Shown one piece after another: positions 32,846-41,817 of a stretch of 64,000 nucleotides of DNA (within the stretch, counting starts at the first letter, position 1; the number at the start of each line of letters is the position of its first letter). Made by a program: the position numbers and the translations under genes. The notes beneath the pieces are model-generated. The model did not search any database. It was not told the origin of the DNA and saw only the letters and a list, made by a program, of their open reading frames with translations. Source of the DNA: Streptomyces sp. DSM 110735 (GTDB lineage Bacteria > Actinomycetota > Actinomycetes > Streptomycetales > Streptomycetaceae); contig NZ_JACYHF010000010.1 in NCBI RefSeq assembly GCF_016482685.1, forward strand, positions 173,007 through 237,006. The letters run 5' to 3'.

Positions 32846-33439
32846 ATGCGCCGCGCCTTGATCGTCGTAGACGTGCAGAACGACTTCTGCGAGGGGGGCA
32901 GTCTCGCGGTGGCCGGGGGCGCCGACGTGGCCGCCGCCGTCACCGAGCTGATCGGCCAGGCGGCCGGCTCCGGCTACCGGCACGTGGTGGCCACCCGCGA
33001 CCACCACATCGCCCCCGGCGGCCACTTCGCCGACAACCCCGACTACGTCCACTCCTGGCCCGCCCACTGCGTCGCCGGCACCGAGGGCGTCGGCTTCCAC
33101 CCCAACTTCGCCCCCGCGGTCGCCTCCGGCGCGGTCGACGCGGTCTTCGACAAGGGCGCGTACTCCGCCGCCTACAGCGGGTTCGAAGGCGCCGACGAAA
33201 ACGGCACGGACCTCGCCTCCTGGCTCCGGGAACGGGGCGTGGAGGAGGTCGACGTGGTGGGCATCGCCACCGACCACTGCGTGCGGGCTACCGCCCTGGA
33301 CGCGGCGCGGGAAGGCTTCCGAACCCACGTCCTCCTGGACCTCACCGCAGGCGTGTCCCAGGAAACAACAGACCGCGCCCTGGAATCCCTGCGGGAAGCC
33401 GGAGTAAAGCTGACGGGCAAGCCGGTGGTCAGCGGCTGA
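32846..33439 (+). CDS. pncA: Nicotinamidase (isochorismatase fold)
   Basis: A 197-residue enzyme that deamidates nicotinamide to nicotinate. The catalytic triad is visible: Asp9 in IVVDVQNDF, Lys103 in FDKGAYSAAYSGF and Cys145 in GIATDHCVRATALDA. Metal-binding Asp/His are in ATRDHHIAPGGHF. It starts at ATG 32846 with AAGGA upstream. Ninety-three bases separate it from pncB, with which it completes NAD salvage. Length is typical of bacterial PncA. Confidence 0.93.
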   Translation: MRRALIVVDVQNDFCEGGSLAVAGGADVAAAVTELIGQAAGSGYRHVVATRDHHIAPGGHFADNPDYVHSWPAHCVAGTEGVGFHPNFAPAVASGAVDAVFDKGAYSAAYSGFEGADENGTDLASWLRERGVEEVDVVGIATDHCVRATALDAAREGFRTHVLLDLTAGVSQETTDRALESLREAGVKLTGKPVVSG

Positions 33440-33466
33440 GGACTCCGTCCGACGTGCGGGTACGCG

Positions 33467-33762
33467 GTGGCTGGTCGCGCAGTTCCCCGCGCCCCTTTGG
33501 GGTGGGACCAGCGACGTCGGTCAGCAGGAGCCCCCGTTGTCACTGGCCGACGGAACCGGTCCCACCCACGGGGCGCGGGGAACTGCGCGACCAGCCACAA
33601 CGCACCCGCACCCGACAACGCACCTCACCCCTCGACAGAACCGCCGGGTCACCTGGCAGCCGACGGAACCGGTCCCACCCAAGGGGCGCGGGGAACTACG
33701 CGACCGGCCACAACGCACCCGCAGCCGACGGCGGACCTCACCGCCCCGGCAAAACCGCAGGT
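33467..33762. repeat. Cluster of three copies of a Streptomyces-type intergenic repeat
   Basis: The core GGGGCGCGGGGAACTGCGCG, continuing ACCAGCC, occurs three times. Copy A (33467-33505) is inverted. Copies B (from 33547) and C (from 33660) are direct, with a 113-bp period that includes GACGGAACCGGTCCCACCCA. A and B also form a large imperfect hairpin. This core is a familiar dispersed intergenic repeat in Streptomyces genomes (from memory). No gene is present. Confidence 0.8.
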
Positions 33763-34058
33763 CGTAGGAGGGAGCGGATGGGGCGCCACAGGCCGGAGGG
33801 CGACGTGCCGTCCAGGGGGGTCGTGCGCCAGACCAGGCCGTCCGGGTGGTGGAGGACCGCCGTGATCTCGTCCGGGGTGGGAGGCGCCGTGTTCCCCCGG
33901 AGGTACACCGCTCGGAGACCGAGGTTGCGCAGGCGGGTCAGGGCGCGAGCCCGGTTGCGGGCGTGCACCAGGACGCGGACCCCGGCGGAGCCGTGCGGCA
34001 GGTTGAGCGCCACCACCACCGTGCCGTTCGGCAGTCTGCTGAAGCCTCCTGCGGCCAT
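33738..34058 (-). CDS. Small basic hypothetical protein
   Basis: A 106-residue protein from ATG 34058 with only a weak GGGG upstream. It has RLPNGTVVVALNLPHGSAGV, a strongly basic stretch (HARNRARALTRLRNLGLRAVYLRG) and DEITAVLHHPDGLVWRT. Codon use fits a real Streptomyces gene, and no overlapping frame is better. I do not recognise a family. Its 3' end runs into the repeat cluster at 33467-33762. Confidence 0.6.
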   Translation of the reverse strand: MAAGGFSRLPNGTVVVALNLPHGSAGVRVLVHARNRARALTRLRNLGLRAVYLRGNTAPPTPDEITAVLHHPDGLVWRTTPLDGTSPSGLWRPIRSLLRPAVLPGR

Positions 34059-34179
34059 GCGGTCACATCCCCGTTCCGTCCGGTGTCAATAAGCCGTCCA
34101 CAGGACGCACCTAAACACGATCGGCGGCAACCCGCCAGGGGATTGCCGCCGATACGTCTGTGACCTGCGATGATGTCGA

Positions 34180-36525
34180 CTACTTCACCGCGCGCCCGAC
34201 CTCCAGCTCGATCGTCGAGCCGTCCGCCGCCTCCTTGGTGATCTTGATCTTGGTGTTGGTGTCAGTGATCTTGACGCCCCCGGTGGGGTTCGCCGGGTCG
34301 TAGTAGGTGCTCGCGTGGTCGTTGAAGACCGACACCCCCTTCGACGCCTTGAACTTCGTCGCGACGTCGCTCTTGTGCAGCGTGATCCCGTCCGTGCCGT
34401 AGAGGCTGAAGGGCGAGTCGTACGCCTGGATGCGGTTGCGCAGCAGCGTGCCGTCGGACCACTTCATCGCCGCCGGGTGCGAGTCGACCGGCAGGATCAG
34501 ACCCGTACCGGGGTGCCCGTCCTCGGAGTTGGTGTTGTTGTCCGCCTGGGAGGTGTCCCACTTCCAGATCAACAGGCCGTTCTGGTACGGGTAGTGCTCC
34601 ACCCAGCCCGGCTTCGAGGCGTAACCGAAGTTGTACGGACCGACCTTGAGGGTCTTGTCGTACGACTCGTACTGCCGGTTCTCCGCGATGTAGTACTGCG
34701 CGTAGTCCTTGGTGAAGGAAGCCCCGATCCGGGAGAAGCCGGTGGCGGTCCAACCGGCGTCCGCCGACTCGGCATTGTCGGAGAAGACGGCGGAGCCGTC
34801 TGCGGTGACCGTGATCTCGTCGGCGGCGAAGCCCTTCAGCGCGACCCCGCCGTCCGTCTGGTAGCGGAACCGCACCTGGATCTTCTGGCCCGCGTAGGCG
34901 TCCAGTGGGAACGACAGCTTCTTGTAGGCGTCCACCGTGCCGGTGAGCGCGGGCTTGCCGGAGCCGTCCTCCGGGATGGCCGCGCCGTCCACCGTGCCGT
35001 TGATCGCGGTCCAGTTGGCGCCGCCGTCGGTGGACACCTCGGTGTAGAGGTAGTCGTAGCCGGCCTCGATGTCGTACCAGCCGTCCAGGCTCAGCGTGGC
35101 CGAGGACTTGCCCGTGAGGTCGACGGACCGGGTCAGCGTGTTCTTGAGGTCGTTGCCGCTGCCGCTCCACCACTGGCTGGCGCCCTGCGCGGGGGTGACC
35201 ACCTCGGTGGTGACCGCCTTGTCCGGCAGCGAAACCACCAGCCCCTGACGGTACTTGGTGTTGTACTCGGCAAGACCCAGCTTGTGCCAGGAGGAGACGC
35301 CCGCCTTGGCGGTGTCGTAGGTCAGCCAGCCCAACTGCAGCTTGTCCCAGGCGTTCATGTCGCCGGGCAGGTCACCGATGGACTCCTTGCCGGTGCCGAG
35401 CCAGGAACCGGAGGACATCAGGGTCCAGAAACCGGTGGAGTTGTCGCCCCCGGCGGTGTCGTACTCGTCCGGCAGCCCGAGGTCGTGACCGTACTCGTGG
35501 GCGAAGACGCCGAGTCCGCCGTTCTCCGGCTGGATGGTGTAGTCGCCGACCCAGATGCCGGTGTCGCCGATCTGGGTGCCGCCGAGCTTGTTGTCGGACG
35601 GACCCGTCGCGCCCGCGTCGGTACCGAACGCGTACCAGCGGTGCGCCCAGATGGCGTCCTCGCCCTGCGCGCCGCCGCCCGCGGACTCGTCCTCACCGGC
35701 GTGCACGATCTGGAAGTGGTCGATGTAACCGTCGGGCTCGTTGAAGTTGCCGTCGCCGTCGTAGTCGTAACGGTCCCACTGGTCGTACTTGGCCAGCTCC
35801 GCGTGGATCTCCGCGGCGCTGTCACCGGCCGCCTCGCGGTCGGCGACCCAGGCGTTGACGCCGTCCTGGACCGCGTACCAGGCGCCGGTGGACGCCTTGT
35901 TGGAACCGTAACGGGCCTCGTTGTAGGGGACCTTGACCCAGTCGGTGACCTCACCGTCGACCGAGTAGCGGCCCGAGGACTGCTTCTCGTAGTACTTCTT
36001 CAGCGACTCGGTGTTCTTGCCGGTGCCGAAGTAGAGGTCCTGGTAGTGCGCCTGGTTGTAATCCTTCTGCCAGGCCGTGGAGTTGTCCTTCTTGCGGTCC
36101 GGCGCGGCGATCTGGTTGTGCAGCGGCCCGGGGGTGCCGCCGTACCGGGAGTCCGTCTTGTCGCCGAACTCCACCAGGATGGTGAAGATCTTGTCGGTCT
36201 TCTCCCGCCCCAGCTCGACGTACTTGCTGTCGCCCTTCTTGCTCTTGAGCTGGACGACCTTGGAGCCGTGGCGGTCCTGCAGCTTGGTCTTGCCCGCGAT
36301 GAGCTGGGAGACCGCCTCCCGGCGCTGGGCCTGCTGGGTCTTGCTCAGCGGACCGTCGAGGTCGTGCTTCCGCTGGGCGACCGGCGCCGGGTCGTGCCGG
36401 TTCTCGGCCGCGGACCGGGGCGCCGCGCTCGCCTCCGCGACGGCGAACGTCACGAACGTGGCGGAGGCCGCGGCGAGGGCTACGCCTATCGCCGTGGTTC
36501 TGAACGTCCAGGATCTGCTGGTCAC
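34180..36525 (-). CDS. Secreted immune inhibitor A-like M6 metallopeptidase
   Basis: A 781-residue zinc protease from GTG 36525 with GGAGGAAA upstream. The signal peptide ends near residue 35 (AVAEASAAP). A pro-region follows, and the catalytic motif FAHEYGHDLGLPDEYD is at about residues 340-355 with the HExxH zinc ligands and downstream Glu/Asp. Later beta-rich regions (SATLSLDGWYDIEAGYDYLYT) resemble the C-terminal modules of the InhA family. Acidic DYDGDGNFNEPDGYIDH looks like a calcium-binding loop. Streptomyces homologues are secreted during development. Confidence 0.93.
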   Translation of the reverse strand: MTSRSWTFRTTAIGVALAAASATFVTFAVAEASAAPRSAAENRHDPAPVAQRKHDLDGPLSKTQQAQRREAVSQLIAGKTKLQDRHGSKVVQLKSKKGDSKYVELGREKTDKIFTILVEFGDKTDSRYGGTPGPLHNQIAAPDRKKDNSTAWQKDYNQAHYQDLYFGTGKNTESLKKYYEKQSSGRYSVDGEVTDWVKVPYNEARYGSNKASTGAWYAVQDGVNAWVADREAAGDSAAEIHAELAKYDQWDRYDYDGDGNFNEPDGYIDHFQIVHAGEDESAGGGAQGEDAIWAHRWYAFGTDAGATGPSDNKLGGTQIGDTGIWVGDYTIQPENGGLGVFAHEYGHDLGLPDEYDTAGGDNSTGFWTLMSSGSWLGTGKESIGDLPGDMNAWDKLQLGWLTYDTAKAGVSSWHKLGLAEYNTKYRQGLVVSLPDKAVTTEVVTPAQGASQWWSGSGNDLKNTLTRSVDLTGKSSATLSLDGWYDIEAGYDYLYTEVSTDGGANWTAINGTVDGAAIPEDGSGKPALTGTVDAYKKLSFPLDAYAGQKIQVRFRYQTDGGVALKGFAADEITVTADGSAVFSDNAESADAGWTATGFSRIGASFTKDYAQYYIAENRQYESYDKTLKVGPYNFGYASKPGWVEHYPYQNGLLIWKWDTSQADNNTNSEDGHPGTGLILPVDSHPAAMKWSDGTLLRNRIQAYDSPFSLYGTDGITLHKSDVATKFKASKGVSVFNDHASTYYDPANPTGGVKITDTNTKIKITKEAADGSTIELEVGRAVK

Positions 36526-36885
36526 TTGATTTCCTCCCCCGCGCCGCGCGCACGGCAGGAGGGTTCCGGTTCATGGAAGGATCCGTGCGCGCACGATCAA
36601 CGCGTGTAGTCAAGTGCCGTTATTTGACTAGAGGTTTAGAAGAAAAGACAGACCTTGACTTGTACAGGACAGGTGCACTATGCGGAGCGGGGGTCCGCTT
36701 TACGGATGAGCGCGTCCCCTCAACGGGCGCGTGCATCCGCCCAGTTGGCGAAGGTCATGACTCCGTGCGCCCCCTGTGCACCGGCGCCCCGGGCAAGGTC
36801 ACGCTTACCCGGCGCGTGACTCGGGCATGGACGCGGGGAGAGTCCGATGGCACCCCCACATTCATCTTCCGAGGACACGATTGCC
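36526..36885. promoter_or_regulatory. Divergent promoter region between M6 protease and small membrane protein
   Basis: This 360-base gap has no gene but includes the most AT-rich patch nearby (about 36610-36680). A rightward promoter-like pair TTGACT (36655-36660) and TATGCG (36679-36684) with 18-base spacing faces the gene at 36886. No defensible leftward pair was found for the protease. Confidence 0.45.
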
Positions 36886-37182
36886 ATGCCTCGTCCGACC
36901 ACCGCACAGCTCGCCTACGGTTCCTGCACCGTGATCTTCTCCACCCTCGCCATGCTGCTGCTGTCGCAGACGAGTTCCGGCCCCGGGATCGCCGTGATCG
37001 CCCTGGCCGCGCTCGCCCTCGGCGTCCTGGTGGCCATGACCGTGCCGCACCCCCGCCGGGCGCGCGCCGCGCACCCCGAGACCGCGCCGCGGACCATGCC
37101 CGCGCCCACGCGGCTGGAGAGCGCGCGCCGCGAGCCGGTCGGCGCCTCGGCCGAGCCGGTGCGTGAACGGACGGCTTCCTGA
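36886..37182 (+). CDS. Small membrane protein
   Basis: A 98-residue protein from ATG 36886, preferred over 36847 because GAGGA lies upstream. Two hydrophobic segments are clear: AYGSCTVIFSTLAMLLL (about residues 9-26) and GIAVIALAALALGVLVAM (about 32-50). A Pro/Ala/Arg-rich cytoplasmic or external tail rich in basic residues follows. There is no enzyme motif. It is divergent from the M6 protease gene, a pairing that may be regulatory. A very strong terminator follows at 37209. Confidence 0.8.
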   Translation: MPRPTTAQLAYGSCTVIFSTLAMLLLSQTSSGPGIAVIALAALALGVLVAMTVPHPRRARAAHPETAPRTMPAPTRLESARREPVGASAEPVRERTAS

Positions 37183-37208
37183 CGGGAGTTCGCGCCCCGC
37201 TTCGCACG

Positions 37209-37262
37209 CGTACGGAGAGGGGCGGACCGGGTGTCTCGCCCCGGTCCGCCCCTCTCCGTACG
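37209..37262. terminator. Bidirectional terminator
   Basis: Arms at 37209-37230 and 37241-37262 pair perfectly over 22 bp around a 10-base loop, between the convergent stops at 37182 and 37290. Confidence 0.88.
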
Positions 37263-37289
37263 TGAGCGCCGCCCTGTGCCCGCCGTCGG

Positions 37290-38090
37290 CTACCGCGTGC
37301 TGACCACCACCGTCTTGGCCGCCTTGTCGTGCAGACCCTGCTTGTAGGGGCGGTCGAAGTAGCTCCAGCCGCCGCAGATCGCGGTCCAGATGCAGGCGCA
37401 GCAGAAGGCGAACGGCAGCCACAGCACCAGGGCGCGGACCAGGGAGGTCTGCGGGGAGGGCGTGGAGCCGTTGTCCAGGTTGGCCACGCGCATGTGGAAC
37501 CACTTCATGCCGAGCGTCTGGCCGGTCCTGGCGATCAGGATCGTGTCGTAGGCGATGTAGAGGATCGCCGCGATGATCGACTGCGCGAAGGACTTCCCGG
37601 CGTTCATGCCCTGGCCGTTCACGTCGTACTGGTGCACCCCGAACGCCCAGGTCACCAGCCAGACGACGATACCGACCATGATCATGTCGAGGATGCGGGC
37701 GATGGTGCGCTTGCCGCTCTCGGCGAGCGGGGGCATCCCGGCGAGGGGGTCGGCGGGATAACCGGGACCGCCTGGCCCTCCGGGACCGCCGTAGGGACCG
37801 CCGCCCTGCCCCCCGTAGGGACCGCCCTGACCGCCGTACGGACCGCCGCCGCCCTGACCGCCGTAGGGGTTGCCCGGGCCGTAGGGGTTGCCGCCGGGCT
37901 GCTGGGGACCGCCGGGGGGTGGTTGCTGACCGCCGGGTGGTTGCTGACCGCCGCCCGGGGGCGGGGGCTGCCGGCCGCCGTGCGGTGCGTCGTACGGCGA
38001 GCCCCACCCCTGCTCCGACGGGGGGCGCTTCCTCAGCGGATCGTCGTCGGGGGGCTGCGGTCCGGAGCCGGAGGGCGGTTCGCTGCTCAT
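37290..38090 (-). CDS. RDD family membrane protein with Pro/Gly-rich N-terminus
   Basis: A 266-residue protein from ATG 38090. Residues 1-115 are a disordered Pro/Gly/Gln tract with repeated GGQGGPYGG units. The RDD domain follows with R/D-containing AESGKRTIARILDMIMVGIV, two more hydrophobic segments (SIIAAILYIAYDTILI; ALVLWLPFAFCCACIW) and the conserved end FDRPYKQGLHDKAAKTVV. RDD proteins are uncharacterised membrane proteins, some linked to transport. The next gene upstream encodes a second RDD protein whose C-terminus matches closely. Confidence 0.9.
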   Translation of the reverse strand: MSSEPPSGSGPQPPDDDPLRKRPPSEQGWGSPYDAPHGGRQPPPPGGGQQPPGGQQPPPGGPQQPGGNPYGPGNPYGGQGGGGPYGGQGGPYGGQGGGPYGGPGGPGGPGYPADPLAGMPPLAESGKRTIARILDMIMVGIVVWLVTWAFGVHQYDVNGQGMNAGKSFAQSIIAAILYIAYDTILIARTGQTLGMKWFHMRVANLDNGSTPSPQTSLVRALVLWLPFAFCCACIWTAICGGWSYFDRPYKQGLHDKAAKTVVVSTR

Positions 38091-38161
38091 GGCCCGAGTG
38101 GACCGCGAACGCCCCGGCTCCGCACCCGGCGGGCGGCCGTACGGAGTACCGTCCGGCGCCC

Positions 38162-39748
38162 TCAGTCCGCCACGAAGGTGTGCGCCGCCTTGTCGTGCCA
38201 GCACTGGCGCCAGGGGCGGTCGAACAGCCCCCACAGCACCCCGACCGCCCCGATCCCGAGGAGTCCGGGCACGCAGTACACCAGCCAGCGGCGCAGCGCG
38301 GCGCCGAAGGTCGGCGGCTCGTGCGCCTCGATGTCCCGCACCTGGAGCCCGACCAGCCGCTTGCCGAGGGTACGGCCCCATTTCGCGGTCGGCAGCACCT
38401 CGTAGGCGACGCCGAAGAGGAGCAGGACGGCGAGGACGACGGCGAGGTACGTGCCGGTCGTGCCGTCGATCAGCCAGACGGTGACGGTACGGCCCGACAG
38501 CCGCGCCGCCTCGACCTTGTGCCGCAGGTGGTCCACGGTGCGGACGCCCAGGGGTACGGCGGCGGCCGCGGTGACCGCGCCGACGAAGAGGCTGTCGATG
38601 AGCCGCGCCACCAGTCGCTTGCCGAGCCCTGCGGGGCGCCCCGCCGCCTGCCGTCTCACCGCGGCGAGGAACGGGTCCTCCACCACCGGCTTCCACGGCG
38701 CGACCGTCTGCTCCTCCCCTCCCCCGGCCAACCGATGCACCTGCTGAGCCCACGACGCCTGCCCGCCTCCGGCGTTCTGCCCGCCGCGATCCGGCGCGGT
38801 GGGACCACCCGCCTGCGCACTCCGCGCCCCGGGCACGACGGACCCGAACCCACCGGGGGCACCGGGCGGGGTGACGACGTTGAACCCCAGAGCGGCCGCG
38901 CCTTCGGGACGGCCACCCGCCCCGCCGGGACGGTTCCCGGAGTGCGCGGGACCGAAGCCACCGGCGCCCGCCGCGGGACCACCGCCCCCAGTGGCACCTT
39001 GAGCACCATGGGCATCACCAGCCCCAGCGGGTACCTGCCCACCGGGACGACTGTCGACTCCGCCCTGCCCCTGCACACCGGGAGCGCCAACGCCACCGAA
39101 CCCACCGGCGGCCACACCCGGGGCTTCAGGTCCGGCAGGACCGTTCGCCCCACCGGGGGTGCCGCCCGGAGCCCAATTGCCACCCTCCGCCCCACCTGCC
39201 CCAGGAGCACCACCGGAGGCACCCCCCTGAGCGGCGAACTGCCCGCCCGACGCCACAGGCACCCCCTCACCGGATCCACCCGGACCCCGCGCCCCCGGAA
39301 CTCCCCCACCGACCGGTCCCTGCGGAGCCGCCCCGAACCCGGAACCGTCCGCCCCCTGGGCACCACCCTGCGCGAAGGGAACACCCGCCCCCGAACCGTC
39401 CCCACCCGCACCGAACCCCGACGCCCCCTGAACCGGCGGCGCCCCCGGCCCCGGCGTAGGCCGACGGCTCAGGAACGTGTCCGCCACCGGCGCGTCCGTG
39501 TCCCACGCCGGACTCCCCGTGGGCGGCTCCTCGTCGAAGAAGTGGGGCCCCGTCTCCTCGACCACCGCGGGACTGGCCGCGCGGCCACCGGGCGGGGTGA
39601 GCGGCTCGCCGTCGGCCGGTGCGGGACGGCTGGTCCCGGGCATCCAGGCCGTGCCGTTCCAGTAGCGGACGTAACCGGGAATGGACGGATCCGGGTAGTA
39701 GCCCTCACGGGGCCTGTCGTCACCGTGGGCCGGCGTAGGGGCGCTCAT
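38162..39748 (-). CDS. DUF2510 and RDD domain membrane protein
   Basis: A 528-residue protein from ATG 39748 with GGAGGAA upstream. A DUF2510 module (EGYYPDPSIPGYVRYWNGTA) is at about residues 14-36. It is followed by a disordered Gly/Ala/Pro tract of about 240 residues. The RDD domain starts at about 372 with GLGKRLVARLIDSLFVGAVT, has a second hydrophobic pair (TYLAVVLAVLLLFGVAYEVL; CVPGLLGIGAVGVLWGL), and ends FDRPWRQCWHDKAAHTFVAD. DUF2510 often carries a localisation or binding role in actinobacterial membrane proteins. It probably forms an operon with the RDD gene 71 bases downstream. Confidence 0.92.
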   Translation of the reverse strand: MSAPTPAHGDDRPREGYYPDPSIPGYVRYWNGTAWMPGTSRPAPADGEPLTPPGGRAASPAVVEETGPHFFDEEPPTGSPAWDTDAPVADTFLSRRPTPGPGAPPVQGASGFGAGGDGSGAGVPFAQGGAQGADGSGFGAAPQGPVGGGVPGARGPGGSGEGVPVASGGQFAAQGGASGGAPGAGGAEGGNWAPGGTPGGANGPAGPEAPGVAAGGFGGVGAPGVQGQGGVDSRPGGQVPAGAGDAHGAQGATGGGGPAAGAGGFGPAHSGNRPGGAGGRPEGAAALGFNVVTPPGAPGGFGSVVPGARSAQAGGPTAPDRGGQNAGGGQASWAQQVHRLAGGGEEQTVAPWKPVVEDPFLAAVRRQAAGRPAGLGKRLVARLIDSLFVGAVTAAAAVPLGVRTVDHLRHKVEAARLSGRTVTVWLIDGTTGTYLAVVLAVLLLFGVAYEVLPTAKWGRTLGKRLVGLQVRDIEAHEPPTFGAALRRWLVYCVPGLLGIGAVGVLWGLFDRPWRQCWHDKAAHTFVAD

Positions 39749-39906
39749 CGGGGTTCCTCCGTGGATGCCCCGGCCTTCGTGCCGGGGAGAAAACGGACTC
39801 CTGCGGGGCAGGACAGGGTAGGGCGAATCGCCGCCCGGGCGATTCGGCGTCCGTCGACTGCCGATTGTCCCCCTGGGTGCACACGGGAGCTGAGAGAGTG
39901 TGACGC

Positions 39907-41121
39907 ATGGGGCGGCAGGTGAAGCGGGCGTTCAAGTACCGGTACCGCTTTTATCCCACGGGCGAGCAGGCGGCGGAGCTGTCCCGCACCTTCGGCTGTG
40001 TCCGGCTCGTCTACAACAAGGCGCTGGAGGAGCGCACGCGCGCCTGGCGCGGCGAGGAACGCCGCATCTCCTACGCCCAGTCGTCGGCCATGCTGACCGA
40101 GTGGAAGAAGACCGAGGAACTCGCCTTCCTCACCGAGGTCTCCTCGGTTCCGCTCCAGCAGGCGCTGCGGCATCTTCAGGCGGCCTTTACGCATTTCTTC
40201 GCCAAGCGGGCGAAGTACCCGCGCTTCAAGGCGAGGAAGCAGTCCCGCGCCGCGGCCGAGTACACCCGGTCCGGCTTCGCATGGCGCGACGGCCGTCTGA
40301 CGCTGGCGAAAATGCCGGAGCCGCTGGACATCCGCATGTCGCGCCCCCTGCCCAAGGGGGCGGAGCCTTCCACGGTGACCGTGTCCCGTGACGCGGCCGG
40401 GCGCTGGTTCGTGTCCCTGCTGTGCGAGGACGACGTCGCCGCCGCCCCGGCCACCACGGCAGCGGTCGGCATCGACGCCGGGATCACCTCCCTCGTGACC
40501 CTGTCCACCGGAGAGAAGGTCGCCAACCCGAAGCACGAACGCCGGGACCGCGTCCGGCTCGCCAAGGCCCACCGGGAGCTGTCCCGCAAGCGGAAGGACT
40601 CGGCGAACCGGGAGAAGGCCCGGCGTCGTGTCGCCAAGGTGCACGCCCGGGTCGCCGACCGGCGCCGGGACTTCCTGCACAAACTGAACACTCGTCTCGT
40701 CCGTGAGAACCAAACGGTCGTGATCGAGGACCTCACCGTCCGCAACCTGCTCAAGAACGCCACGCTCGCGCGCGCCGTCTCGGACGCCTCGTGGGCGGAA
40801 CTCTGATGGATGCTGGAGTACAAGTGCGCCTGGTACGGGCGCGACCTGGTCGTGGTCGACCGCTGGTTCCCCAGTTCGAAGCTGTGCGGAACCTGCGGTG
40901 AGATCCGCGAGAGCCTGCCGTTGAACGTCCGCGAATGGACGTGTGCGTGCGGCACCTTGCACGACCGCGACGTGAACGCGGCACGCAACATTCTGGCCGC
41001 CGGGCTGGCGGCCGTTGCCTGTGGAGGCGGTGTAAGACCTCAACGGGAGTCCTCCCGGACGGGGCGGTCGTCGACGAAGCAGGAAGCCCAGCGGGCGACC
41101 GCTGGAATCCCCCGCCGTTAG
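39907..41121 (+). pseudogene. tnpB: TnpB-family transposon nuclease with in-frame TGA
   Basis: The reading frame from ATG 39907 is interrupted by TGA at 40804-40806 and continues in the same frame to 41121. Before it, the helical N-terminus, the RuvC-I Asp in VGIDAGITSLVTL and the RuvC-II Glu in VIEDLTVRNLLKN are present. After it are the zinc site CGTCG...CACG and the third catalytic Asp in LHDRDVNAARNIL. The usual ELRRMLEYK reads EL-stop-W-MLEYK here, as expected from adjacent C-to-T changes at two Arg codons. TnpB is an RNA-guided DNA nuclease of IS200/IS605-type elements. No TnpA gene is present. It may be dead, or may need stop read-through. Confidence 0.85.
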
Positions 41122-41150
41122 GCGAGGGAGAAGCCAAGTCCGTCCCGTAT
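41100..41150 (+). ncRNA. Possible right-end omega-RNA scaffold of the TnpB element
   Basis: At the end of tnpB, CCCCCGCC and its near-complement GGCGAGGG around TTA form a short hairpin (about 41108-41130). This resembles the right-end structures of IS605/IS1341-type elements, where the guide RNA overlaps the 3' end of tnpB. The exact element boundary and guide cannot be fixed without a second copy to compare. Confidence 0.35.
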
Positions 41151-41359
41151 CTGCTTGCTCGGAGGTGGGATAGGAACCCCCACATCTATCAGACCCGCGC
41201 ATCCGGCACCGCCAGTCCGGCCGGACCCACCCTTTCCGGGCGATGCCGGACCTGTGCGCGAAGGAGCGGGGGAGGCGTCGGAAAAAAGTTTTCGGAAGTC
41301 GCGTAATGGCGGAGCCTCAGCGCCCTCTCCCTTCCCGTGGGCCCGTCCAGGAGGTCCCG

Positions 41360-41794
41360 GTGAGAGAGGAAACGCAGGTCATGGAGCACACGGTGGTGGA
41401 GCGGGAACTGGAGCTCAAGCTCATCCTTTCGCCGGAGCGGAGCATCCCGGTCCCGGCGCGGCTGAGTTACCGCTCGGACGACCCGTACGCGATCCACGTC
41501 ACGTTCCACATCAACTCCGACTTCCCGGTCAACTGGACGTTCGCCCGGGAGCTGTTGGTGGAGGGGGTCTTCCGGCCGTGCGGGCACGGGGACGTCAGGG
41601 TGTGGCCGACGAAGGTGAACGGTCGCAGTGTCGTGCTGATGGCGCTCAGTTCGCCGGACGGGGACGCCCTCCTGGAGGCGCCGACGCCGCAGGTCTCGGC
41701 GTGGCTGGAGCGGACGCTGCGGGTGGTGGCGCCGGGTGCCGAGGCGGAGCAGTTGGGGATCGACGCCGCGCTCGACCAGTTGCTCGCCAGGTGA
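41360..41794 (+). CDS. ssgG: SsgA-like protein (probably SsgG)
   Basis: A 144-residue cell-division/sporulation protein of the SsgA-like family unique to morphologically complex actinomycetes. GTG 41360 is chosen because AGGAGG precedes it; an ATG eight codons on is also possible. Family features include LELKLILSPERSIPVPARLSY, DPYAIHVTFHINSDFPVNW, TFARELLVEGVFRPCG and GDVRVWPT. Family members control septum placement and wall remodelling at sporulation. The identification as SsgG rests on the neighbours (hppD and oxidase downstream) as I recall them in S. coelicolor. Confidence 0.88.
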   Translation: MREETQVMEHTVVERELELKLILSPERSIPVPARLSYRSDDPYAIHVTFHINSDFPVNWTFARELLVEGVFRPCGHGDVRVWPTKVNGRSVVLMALSSPDGDALLEAPTPQVSAWLERTLRVVAPGAEAEQLGIDAALDQLLAR

Positions 41795-41817
41795 ACGGCG
41801 GGGCACCCGGCGGGTGT

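Noticed and set aside
39749..41360. Complete IS200/IS605 element
   Set aside because: No TnpA gene and no defensible left end can be seen; only TnpB and a possible right-end hairpin are present.
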